Source: Promicromonospora sukumoe (GTDB taxonomy: Bacteria > Actinomycetota > Actinomycetes > Actinomycetales > Cellulomonadaceae). From it: 64,000 bases of DNA. A program made the position numbers and the translations under genes. Positions 49,942 to 57,775 of this stretch are shown in pieces. How positions within the stretch are numbered: the stretch's first letter is position 1; the number at the start of each line of letters is the position of its first letter. The notes beneath the pieces are model-generated. The model saw only the letters and a list, made by a program, of their open reading frames with translations, was not told the origin of the DNA and ran no database searches. The DNA lies in NCBI RefSeq assembly GCF_014137995.1, contig NZ_JACGWV010000001.1:1736001-1800000 (forward strand). The letters are read 5' to 3'.

Positions 49942-51726
49942 ATGTCTGTGCAGATCGAGAACAAGAACGCCGAGAAGGTGGCGGGTAACGCCTTCGAGAA
50001 GGCGGAGCTGCGGTACGTGGACCCGCGCACCGTGAAGTTCGGGACGAACGTCCGCAGCGACGTTGAGAAGACCATCGACGTCGACTTCGTCGACAGCATC
50101 CGGGACTTGGGGGTTCGGGTGCCGCCGCCGGTGTACGAGGACCAGGACGGGACGCTCACCCTGGTCGACGGTGGTGCGCGGCGCACCTGGGGAGCGATTA
50201 AGGCTGGCCTGGCGCTGTACCCGGTGATCGTGGTGCCCAGCAGCAATGGCAGCAGCGCGCTGGACCGGCTGGTGAACCAGTTCCACGAGAACGACCAGCG
50301 GGCCGGGATCAACGACGCCGACCGCACGGCCGGGTACCAGCAGATGGCGCTGTTCGGCGCGACCGCCGCGCAGATCGCCAAGCGGACCAAGACCACCACG
50401 GCGAAGGTGAAGGCAGCACTCGGCGTCGCCGAGTCGAAGACCGCGCGGGCCGCTCAGGTCAAGTACGACCTGACCATCGACCAGGCCGCGACGCTCACGG
50501 AGTTCGTCGACCACCCGAAGATCGTCGCGAAGCTGACCGAGGTCGCCACCAGCAACCCGGGACAGTTCGCGCACGAGGCCCAGCGGCAGCGCGACACGCT
50601 CCAGCGCGTCCAGGAACTGGCGCAGGCCCGCCAGGCGCTGCGCGAGGCCGGTGTGCGGGAGATCCCGAACCCCGGGTACGGCAACAAGAAGATCACCCGG
50701 CTGGGTGACCTGGCCGACGCGCAGGGCAACCGCCTGACCGAGGAGACGCACCGCACCTGCCCCGGCCACGCCGCCTACCTGGACGAGTACAGCCGCAGCA
50801 AGGTCGCGTACGTGTGCACCGACCCGAGGGCGAACAAGCACGCCAAGGACGGCCGCGTCCTGGGGGTGCCGCTCAGCGGCAAGGAGAAGGCCGAGCGCGA
50901 CGCGGTACGTGAGTTCAACCCGCGCTGGGAGTCGGCCACGGACGTGCGCCGCAAGTGGCTGGCCGACTTCGCCAAGAAGACGACCGCGCCGAAGGGCGCG
51001 GACGAGTTCATCGCGATGTCGGTGCTGCAGGAGGGCGGCAGCCTGGACAAGGCGGGCAACACCGGGCACGCCATGGCCGCTGAGTGGCTCGGTATCAAGA
51101 ACGCGGGCTACGGGGCTCGCACGGCCATCGGCGAGATGATCGCCAAGGCCGCGAAGGCAGGTAGGCCGGGGCGGGTGCAGCGCATCACTCTGGTCCTGGC
51201 GCTGGCCGCGATCGAGGCCCGCACCAGCAAGGCGACCTGGCGTAGCACGCGCGAGGCCCGGTACTTCCTGGCCCTGCGGGACTTCGGCTACGACCTGGAC
51301 AAGGTCGAGGAGATCGCCGCAGGCCTGCGCACCGCTATCCCGGACGACCGAACCCTGCAGTCCGCCGAGGCGAACGACGCACCCAAGACCAGCGCCCCGG
51401 TCAAGGCCGCGACCGCTTCCGTGTCGGCGGACGCCGCGACCAAGGCCACGAGCCAGAGCGCGGGCCAGGTGGCAGCCAAGCCTGCTAACGACGGCCCGGC
51501 CCGCGCTACCTCGGCCAAGGCCAAGAACGCCGAGAAGGCGCAGCCCGCCCGCAGCCCGCGCAAGGCAGCGACCACGACCGCGAGCACCACGCCGGAGGCG
51601 AACCCGTCGCCGACGGCGCAGGGGGCCGCGAAGCAGGAGCCGGTCAAGGCGCAGCGACCGGCGGTGAAGCCGCAGGAGCAGAAGACGGCCAGCGTCCCGC
51701 AGCCGGCCGCTGCCGGGTCTCTGTGA
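49942..51726 (+). CDS. ParB-like nuclease/partition-domain protein
   Basis: A 594-aa protein. The ParB-like domain occupies residues 20-120: 'ELRYVDPRTVKFGTNVRSD', 'FVDSIRDLGVRVPPPVYED', 'LTLVDGGARRTWGAIKAGL' (GGARR as the nucleotide motif). A KorB/HTH-like helical part follows ('TAAQIAKRTKTTTAKVKAALGV'). The last 150 residues are Ala/Lys/Thr-rich and disordered. ACAAGGAG precedes the ATG, and a strong terminator follows the gene. A second ParB-domain protein is in the T4SS operon, and no ParA is nearby. It may bind the dispersed GCACACC-GGTGTGC palindromes, but that is a hypothesis. Confidence 0.8.
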   Translation: MSVQIENKNAEKVAGNAFEKAELRYVDPRTVKFGTNVRSDVEKTIDVDFVDSIRDLGVRVPPPVYEDQDGTLTLVDGGARRTWGAIKAGLALYPVIVVPSSNGSSALDRLVNQFHENDQRAGINDADRTAGYQQMALFGATAAQIAKRTKTTTAKVKAALGVAESKTARAAQVKYDLTIDQAATLTEFVDHPKIVAKLTEVATSNPGQFAHEAQRQRDTLQRVQELAQARQALREAGVREIPNPGYGNKKITRLGDLADAQGNRLTEETHRTCPGHAAYLDEYSRSKVAYVCTDPRANKHAKDGRVLGVPLSGKEKAERDAVREFNPRWESATDVRRKWLADFAKKTTAPKGADEFIAMSVLQEGGSLDKAGNTGHAMAAEWLGIKNAGYGARTAIGEMIAKAAKAGRPGRVQRITLVLALAAIEARTSKATWRSTREARYFLALRDFGYDLDKVEEIAAGLRTAIPDDRTLQSAEANDAPKTSAPVKAATASVSADAATKATSQSAGQVAAKPANDGPARATSAKAKNAEKAQPARSPRKAATTTASTTPEANPSPTAQGAAKQEPVKAQRPAVKPQEQKTASVPQPAAAGSL

Positions 51727-51752
51727 TGCTCACCGCGTAGCACCAGGTCCAG

Positions 51753-51793
51753 GAGACCGCCATCCCCGTACCGGGGGATGGCGGTCTCTTTCG
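51753..51793 (+). terminator. Rho-independent terminator after the ParB-like gene
   Basis: A perfect 15-bp stem, GAGACCGCCATCCCC (51753-51767) with 51774-51788, loop GTACCG, followed by TTTCGT. It separates the ParB-like gene from the relaxase gene 320 bp further on, so the relaxase must have its own promoter or rely on readthrough. Confidence 0.85.
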
Positions 51794-52110
51794 TATGCCC
51801 AGTGTGGCGTCCAGCCGCCCCCGCCCAGGGGTCTCGTGCCGGGACCCCCGCTGCTGTGGTCCCCGGCCAGCAGCGACACCGGCGACGAGCAACCACAGCG
51901 ACGCGCACGCGCGACGACGCGCACGCGTACGACACGGCACGACGCGGCGCACGCGGCGGCGTGACGCGGGCAGGCGGGCAGCAGGACTGCGGGTCCCGCG
52001 GACCGCCACGACGAAGGCCACACACCTCTTGCACAAGCCGTGAGCGGAGGCCGCCGAAGGCGACCTGGAACAGCCCGACAAGCCCAGGAGAGGGGGTGGG
52101 GGACAACGTG

Positions 52111-55100
52111 ATGACGGTCCACGCGCTGAGCGCAGGCAGCGGGTACACGTACCTGACCCAGCAAGTGGCGTCGGGCGACGTGCCGCGGGGTCGTGGGATG
52201 TCGTTGACGGATTACTACATGCAGCACGGCAACCCGCCAGGCCACTGGGTCGGGTCGGGCTTGGACCAGCTCGGGGTATCGGGGCAGGTGCTGGAGCGGC
52301 AGATGAAGTCGCTGTTCGGGCAGGGCCGGCACCCGGACGCGGAGCGGCTGGAGGTCGAGGCCCTGGCCCGCGGTACGTCCAAGCAAGACGCCGCCAGGGT
52401 GGGCGCGCTCGGTCGGGCTTTCCCCGAGTTCAAAGCCCGCCCCGACGACGGCTACACCGCTGCGCTGGAGGCAGCTTTCGCGCGGTTCGCCGCGGACAAC
52501 GATCGGCCGCCGGAGGCTGGTGTCGAGCGGGACCTGATCCGCTGGAACGTCGCGCGCACCCTGGCGCAGCAGGAGCACGCCGAGAAGGGCGGATCAGGCG
52601 AGGTCTCGGACAAGGACGTGGCGACCTGGATGGCCAAGCGCGGTCAGCAGCCCCGTAAGGCGGTGGCCGGGTATGACCTTGTGTTCACGCCGTCCAAGAG
52701 CATCAGTGTTCTGTGGGGGCTGGGCGACCAGGCGACGCGGGAGGCCATCACGAAGGCGCATACCCAGGCGTGGCAGGACACCCTGGGGTGGATCGAGTCC
52801 GAGGCCGCGCTCACCCGTGGGGGCGCGGGTGGTGTGCGGCAGATCGACACCCACGGCCTGACCGCCGTCGCGTTCGACCACCTCGACTCCCGCGCCGGCG
52901 ACCCGAACCTGCACACGCATGTCGCGGTCTCGACCAAGGCGCTCGGGGTCGACGGGATCTGGCGGGCGCTGGACGGTCGGGTCCTGTACTCGCTCGGTGC
53001 TGCCGCCTCGGAGCGGTACAACACCCGCATCGAGCAGCTCCTGGTCGAGGTCCTCGGGGTCGCGTTCCACACAGAGAGCCGGGGCCGTGGGAAGCAGGGT
53101 GTGCGGGAGATCGTCGGCGTCCCCAAGCAGCTCCGGGAGGCGTTCTCGCGGCGCCGGGCCGCGATCCAGGAGTCCTACGAGTCTCTCCGGGCCGCTTACC
53201 GCGCGAAGCACGGGCACGAGCCAGCCACGAAGACCGCCTACGGGTTGACGCAGCAGGCCAACCTGGACACCCGGCAGGGCAATGGCACACCCGTCGGGCT
53301 ACGGCACCGGCTCCCGCAGTGGGCCCAGCTGGCAGCCACGATCCTGGGCGACCCGGATGCGGTCGCGCGCATGCTCGCCGGGGCACTCCACCCCCACCCG
53401 GGCATCGGTCGGGTGGGGGTGGACGAGCTCAAGGACTTGTGGCCCGCCGTCGCCCAGGACCTTGCCGGGCGGGGTGTTGCCCGGTGGGCGTCCCAGGACG
53501 TCACCGAGGCGGTCGAGCGCCTCGGTGTGGCGTGGCCGCGCGCGCAGATCTTCCGGCAACTGCGGTGGCGCACCGCCGCCAGCCGCCGGGCCACCGTTGC
53601 GGACCTCACGGCACAGGTCCTCGCTCAGGGTGATCTGGTCGATGCCTGCCTGACGAACGTGGCGGGCAAGCGGGCGACATGGACGACGTACCACCTGCAG
53701 GCCGAGGCCACCCGCCTGGCCCGCGAGCATGCCCCCCAGGGCACCGATCTGCTCGCGTTTGCTGCGACGATCGCCGGGTTCGCGGAAGCTGCAAGCCTGG
53801 TGATCACGCCGCCGGATCTGAATGAGCCGCCGGATGTGATGCGTCGCAAGGATGGCGAGAGCGTCTACTTCGTGCACGGCTCCACGAAGTACACCTCCCT
53901 GGCGGTCCTGGAGGCCGAGGACCAACTGCTGGCTGCCGCCCGTACCCCGGGTGGCCTGATCATCGACCCGGACGCAGTCGAGCGCGCGATTGAGCAGGTC
54001 CGGGTTGACCGCGGCAGGGTCCTGAACCAGGGGCAGCGGGACCTGGTAGCGCACCTCGCGACCAGCACGGTGCTGGCAGCGGGCATCGGGCCGGCTGGCA
54101 CCGGGAAGACCACCGCCATGCGCGCCTTCGCGACCGCGGTCCATGACTCGGGCGGCAAGCTCATCGCCCTGGCGCCGTCGGCCGCCGCCGCGGAAGTCCT
54201 CGGCGCGGACCTCGGCGACGGGATCACGGCGGAAACCTTGGACATGTTCCTCCTGGCAAACCACGGCGCGGGAAGTGAACGCCTGCGCGAACGCCTCACG
54301 GCGGAGCCCGGGACGGTGGTCCTGGTCGACGAAGCGAGCCTTGCAGGCACGCTCGCCCTCGCCGATGTCCTTGCTATCACCCAGCAGGCGGGTGGCAGTG
54401 TCCGGCTGCTGGGTGACCCGGCCCAGCTCGGCGCCGTCGCCGCCGGCGGCGCCCTGCGGCTGATCGCCCAGCAGGCCGGCGCCGTCGAGCTGACCCAGAT
54501 CCACCGCTTCCACACCCCCGGCGAAGCCGAAGCCTCCCTCCAGCTCCGCGACGGCGACCACCGAGGCCTGGACTTCTACATCACCCACCGCCGCACCCTG
54601 GGTGGGTCGGCGGCGGCGATGGCGGAGGAGATGTTCGCGAACTGGCAGACCGACTCCGACACCGGCCGCAAGACGATCATGATCGCCGCGACCAACACTC
54701 TCGTGACCGAGCTGTCCGCTCGCGCCCGCCTGCACCGGGTGACCCGTGGCGAGGTCGAGGACGACGGCATCACCCTGCACGACGAGAACCGCGCCGGTAT
54801 CGGCGACGTCATCGTGACCCGGCTGAACAACCGCCACCTGCGCGCCCAGCACGACCACGGACACATCGACTGGAGCAAGGACTGGGTCCACAACGGCGAC
54901 CTGTGGCGCGTCACAGCCCGCGACGAGAACGGTGCGCTGCAGGCCCGGCACCTGGAGACCGGGGCGACCGTGGTGCTTCCCGCCGATTACGTCGCTCAGC
55001 ATGTCGAGCTCGGGTACGCCGCGACGATCCACCGGGTGCAGGGCATGACCGTCGACACCTCCCACGCGATGGTCGGGGTTGGGATGACTCGCAACGAGCT

Positions 55101-57435
55101 CTACACCGCCATCACCCGCGGCGCGCACTCCAACCGGGTCTACGTCGAGACCGACGACGTCCTGGATCTGGACCCGCACCGCCAGCCCGACCTGGAGCGC
55201 GCCGTGCTGAACGCGCTGAAGGGCGTCCTGGACCGCGACGGCGAGGAACAGTCCGCGTCCCGGGTGATCGAGGACGAGTGGGACTACGCGCACTCCCTGG
55301 CCCGCCTCGTCCCCGAATACGAGGACGCCTACCTCACCTTCCTCGAGCCCGACCGCGTCGGTCGCTTGGCCGAGGCGGTCCGGTCGGTGCTGCCCGGACG
55401 GGTCGCGGACCGGGTCCTGGGCGACGAGGTCTGGCCGGTGCTGGCCAAGCGCCTGTCCATGCACGAAGCAGCTGGCACCGACCCCGCCGCCGTGGTCCGG
55501 CGGGCGGCCGGGACCGGGTTCGGAAACGCCCGGTCGATCGCGAAGGTCCTGCACCACCGCATCGGCCTACCCCGACACCGCGAGCACGACGAGCGGGGAC
55601 TGCCGGCCTGGATCACGACCGCCCCCGACACCACCGACACGATGCTCTGGGCTGACGTCCCGGCCGCCGGCGCGGACGGGCCCGGCGACCCGATCGCGAC
55701 CACGCCGTCGGCCGAGACACCGCGGCAGGAAGCAGGCACCGAGGGCAGTGCGACGGCTGGGCCGGGTGCCCCGACAAGCGCGGATGGCAAGGTGCCCATG
55801 GCCGGTGCTCAGGAGCCCGTCGTCGAGGCGGGGGAGCGGGACCTAGTCGTCGAGATCACCGGCCATGCGTGGACCTGGTGGACCCGGCAGAAGACCACCC
55901 AGTCCTGGGCGACCCGATACATGACCAGCCGCGGCTTGGCCGGTGCGGAGTGGGGCGCCGCTCCCGCGTTATGGACCGGGCTGACCGACCACCTGCAGAC
56001 CCTCGGGTACACGCCCGACCAGCTCGTCACGGCAGGGGTCGCCACCCGCACCCGCGGCGGGAAGGTCATCGACAAGTTCCGCAACCGGATCGTGTTCCCC
56101 TACCGCGACCAGACCGGGACCGTCGTCGGCGTCACCGCACGCATCAACCCCACCGAGGCAGACACCGGTGACGGGCGCGCACCGAAGTACCTGAACACCC
56201 CCGAGACCGCGGCGTACCGCAAGGGCGAGCTCGTCTACGGCCTGGACCCCGACGCCATCACCCGCCTGGCAGCCGGTGCCCGCCCGGTGCTCGTCGAGGG
56301 ACCGACCGACCACGCCGCCCTCCACCTGGCCGCGGCCCGTCTCGCGGAACAGACCGGAGTCGAGATCGCGCCGGTCGCCGCCGGCGGCACCGGCATCACC
56401 GAACGACACCTACAAGCCCTGCGCGACGCGACCGGTAGGGACCTGAGCGACCTCATCGTCGCCCTGGACCCCGACACCGCCGGCCGCACCGCCGCCGCCC
56501 GCGTCTGGGCGATGCTCACCCCCGACGAAGCGGCCCACGCCCAGGCACTCGACCTGCCCACCGACCCCGCCCAGACCGCCACCGACAACCCCGATGCTCT
56601 CGCAGGCGCGCTGGCCGAGACCATTCCGCTGACGTGGTTCGCGATGGAACCCAACCTGCAGACCATCCGGAACCTGGACCACTTCGAACGGCAGATCCCG
56701 GCGCTGCGCGCCCTGGTCGACCACCTCTACGACCGGGTCGAGCTGGACCAGTGGTGGCCCCTGATCGAACACGTCGCCCAGAGCGTCTGTCACGCACCGG
56801 GTGCCGCGACACTCCAACAGCTCGACGTCGGCTCGGTCCGCAAGGTCATGACCGACCACCTCGCCGACCTCATCACCAACCCAGCCCGGACCGACGCAGG
56901 CACCGGTGCCGACAGCGCAGCCGAGGCCAGCGTGCAGGCGGGGCGTGCGCGACCGGCGACAGATCCGCTCGTGCAGACGTGGCTCGCCCGGCACGCTGAC
57001 CTGATCGCCACCCGACTGGACGCCCTGGTGGAGGACGCGGTGACGAACCCGCAGCTGTGGATGGAGACCATCGCCCTGCCGCCGCCGGACGGCCCCGCAC
57101 GCGGGGCATGGCAGATGGCGATGCGGCAGGTGGTGGCCTATCGCGACCGCTACCAGGTCACCGACCCGGTCGCCCCGCTCGGACCGCAGGTACCGGAAGG
57201 GGAGCGCAGCGAGGCCTACGCTGCTGCCGCACGAGCACTGGAAGCCATCACGACCCGTCGGGAATCCAGGACCCTGCACCGCGGCCGCTCGCAGCCGCGG
57301 CCGATGGAGCGCGTGCCGGCAGTCCTGACAGACGCACGAGCCCGCGCTGCCTGGATCCGCCGTGACGCGGACGAACGAGCGCGACGCGATGCCGTCGACC
57401 GGGCATCCCAGCAGCGCGGCGGCCGGGACTGGTAG
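52111..57435 (+). CDS. MobF relaxase-RecD-like helicase-TOPRIM fusion
   Basis: A 1,774-aa protein that should nick the transfer origin, unwind DNA and possibly prime it. The relaxase domain (about 1-330) has tyrosines in 'GYTYLTQQV' and 'LTDYYMQHG' and the histidine triad 'FDHLDSRAGDPNLHTHVAVS' (His257, 268, 270). The helicase has Walker A GPAGTGKT (660-667), 'VVLVDEASLAG', 'LLGDPAQLGAV' and, further on, 'GYAATIHRVQGMTVDTSHAM'. From about 1300 a DnaG-like core appears: 'RNRIVFPYRDQTGTVVGV', 'PKYLNTPET', and TOPRIM motifs EGPTDH (1396) and LDPD (Asp1453). ATG at 52111 is chosen because the relaxase begins there; GTG at 52096 with AGGAG upstream is an alternative. Confidence 0.9.
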   Translation: MTVHALSAGSGYTYLTQQVASGDVPRGRGMSLTDYYMQHGNPPGHWVGSGLDQLGVSGQVLERQMKSLFGQGRHPDAERLEVEALARGTSKQDAARVGALGRAFPEFKARPDDGYTAALEAAFARFAADNDRPPEAGVERDLIRWNVARTLAQQEHAEKGGSGEVSDKDVATWMAKRGQQPRKAVAGYDLVFTPSKSISVLWGLGDQATREAITKAHTQAWQDTLGWIESEAALTRGGAGGVRQIDTHGLTAVAFDHLDSRAGDPNLHTHVAVSTKALGVDGIWRALDGRVLYSLGAAASERYNTRIEQLLVEVLGVAFHTESRGRGKQGVREIVGVPKQLREAFSRRRAAIQESYESLRAAYRAKHGHEPATKTAYGLTQQANLDTRQGNGTPVGLRHRLPQWAQLAATILGDPDAVARMLAGALHPHPGIGRVGVDELKDLWPAVAQDLAGRGVARWASQDVTEAVERLGVAWPRAQIFRQLRWRTAASRRATVADLTAQVLAQGDLVDACLTNVAGKRATWTTYHLQAEATRLAREHAPQGTDLLAFAATIAGFAEAASLVITPPDLNEPPDVMRRKDGESVYFVHGSTKYTSLAVLEAEDQLLAAARTPGGLIIDPDAVERAIEQVRVDRGRVLNQGQRDLVAHLATSTVLAAGIGPAGTGKTTAMRAFATAVHDSGGKLIALAPSAAAAEVLGADLGDGITAETLDMFLLANHGAGSERLRERLTAEPGTVVLVDEASLAGTLALADVLAITQQAGGSVRLLGDPAQLGAVAAGGALRLIAQQAGAVELTQIHRFHTPGEAEASLQLRDGDHRGLDFYITHRRTLGGSAAAMAEEMFANWQTDSDTGRKTIMIAATNTLVTELSARARLHRVTRGEVEDDGITLHDENRAGIGDVIVTRLNNRHLRAQHDHGHIDWSKDWVHNGDLWRVTARDENGALQARHLETGATVVLPADYVAQHVELGYAATIHRVQGMTVDTSHAMVGVGMTRNELYTAITRGAHSNRVYVETDDVLDLDPHRQPDLERAVLNALKGVLDRDGEEQSASRVIEDEWDYAHSLARLVPEYEDAYLTFLEPDRVGRLAEAVRSVLPGRVADRVLGDEVWPVLAKRLSMHEAAGTDPAAVVRRAAGTGFGNARSIAKVLHHRIGLPRHREHDERGLPAWITTAPDTTDTMLWADVPAAGADGPGDPIATTPSAETPRQEAGTEGSATAGPGAPTSADGKVPMAGAQEPVVEAGERDLVVEITGHAWTWWTRQKTTQSWATRYMTSRGLAGAEWGAAPALWTGLTDHLQTLGYTPDQLVTAGVATRTRGGKVIDKFRNRIVFPYRDQTGTVVGVTARINPTEADTGDGRAPKYLNTPETAAYRKGELVYGLDPDAITRLAAGARPVLVEGPTDHAALHLAAARLAEQTGVEIAPVAAGGTGITERHLQALRDATGRDLSDLIVALDPDTAGRTAAARVWAMLTPDEAAHAQALDLPTDPAQTATDNPDALAGALAETIPLTWFAMEPNLQTIRNLDHFERQIPALRALVDHLYDRVELDQWWPLIEHVAQSVCHAPGAATLQQLDVGSVRKVMTDHLADLITNPARTDAGTGADSAAEASVQAGRARPATDPLVQTWLARHADLIATRLDALVEDAVTNPQLWMETIALPPPDGPARGAWQMAMRQVVAYRDRYQVTDPVAPLGPQVPEGERSEAYAAAARALEAITTRRESRTLHRGRSQPRPMERVPAVLTDARARAAWIRRDADERARRDAVDRASQQRGGRDW

Positions 57436-57437
57436 GA

Positions 57438-57535
57438 ATTTCCACAGCGCACCAATGTCTGGAGCCGTTCAACCTCGCGGCTTTGGAGGACCTTTTGCGG
57501 TTGATATCCACAGGTTTGCCCCAGGGTTATCCACA
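57438..57535 (+). promoter_or_regulatory. Cluster of three DnaA-box-like sites
   Basis: ATTTCCACA (57438-57446), ATATCCACA (57504-57512) and the consensus DnaA box TTATCCACA (57527-57535), all in the same orientation. The first two differ from consensus at one or two positions. Such clusters occur at origins of replication and in DnaA-controlled promoters. Confidence 0.5.
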
Positions 57536-57711
57536 GGCATCGACCGGTTCGAGCCGCCGGATCTCTTGCGCGCTGCCCCGCTAGCGTCACCACGTCGGAC
57601 CTGCGGTCGCGTCCCTCCGCGGCTCCGCCGTGACCGATCGCGGCGAGCGACCACCAGGCGAGCGGCGGGGCAGGCATGACCTGGGTCAATGTGCTGTTCG
57701 AAAGTCTGTGC

Positions 57712-57733
57712 TTACGCAATGTAAGTGAGTTAC
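57712..57733. promoter_or_regulatory. TTAC-N5-GTAA-N5-TTAC operator array
   Basis: Three alternating half-sites at 9-bp spacing (TTAC 57712, GTAA 57721, TTAC 57730) give two overlapping inverted repeats upstream of the Old Yellow Enzyme gene. This layout is typical of HxlR- or TetR-type regulator operators, yet no such regulator gene is next to it. Confidence 0.6.
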
Positions 57734-57775
57734 CTGATGGTTGGACGGTTCGTCGATCCGACGAAGAATCCGTCC

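Larger units (their letters stand above)
8845..57435. mobile_element. Integrative conjugative element in tRNA-Leu (right end uncertain)
   Basis: From the tRNA-Leu 3' end to at least the relaxase stop the genes form one mobile unit: serine integrase, antirestriction protein, VirD4-, VirB4-, VirB6- and SCO6880-like secretion proteins, a cell-wall hydrolase, a Tad pilus-like cluster, ParB-like proteins and a MobF relaxase. The left boundary is set by the integrase overlapping the tRNA. I could not find a copy of the tRNA 3' end on the right by eye, so the right boundary at the end of the relaxase gene is a minimum estimate. No replication initiator (Rep) gene was recognised, which argues for an ICE rather than an integrated plasmid, although primase-like functions are present. 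Confidence 0.8.
57436..57775. other. Gene-free region after the relaxase; possible right junction
   Basis: 340 bp without a convincing gene. It holds three DnaA-box-like words (57438-57535) and, next to the reductase gene, a TTAC/GTAA operator array (57712-57733). The middle (57550-57700) looks like ordinary GC-rich DNA. If the element ends in the window near the relaxase, the junction should lie here. Confidence 0.5.

Noticed and set aside
53299..55557. 752-residue open frame antisense to the relaxase-helicase
   Set aside because: No protein-like motifs; the + strand carries the Walker motifs of the helicase in the same DNA. Typical high-GC shadow.
8845..57435. Replication initiator (Rep) gene, as for an integrated plasmid or AICE
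   Set aside because: No RepSA-, RepAM- or RepA-like protein was recognised, and the transfer genes are VirB/VirD4-type rather than the single FtsK-like protein of AICEs.
57546..57566. GGTTCGAGCCGCCGGATC, reminiscent of a tRNA T-arm and acceptor end
   Set aside because: It matches the tRNA-Leu 3' end only in scattered positions and has no stem partner, so it is not a convincing attR or tRNA fragment.
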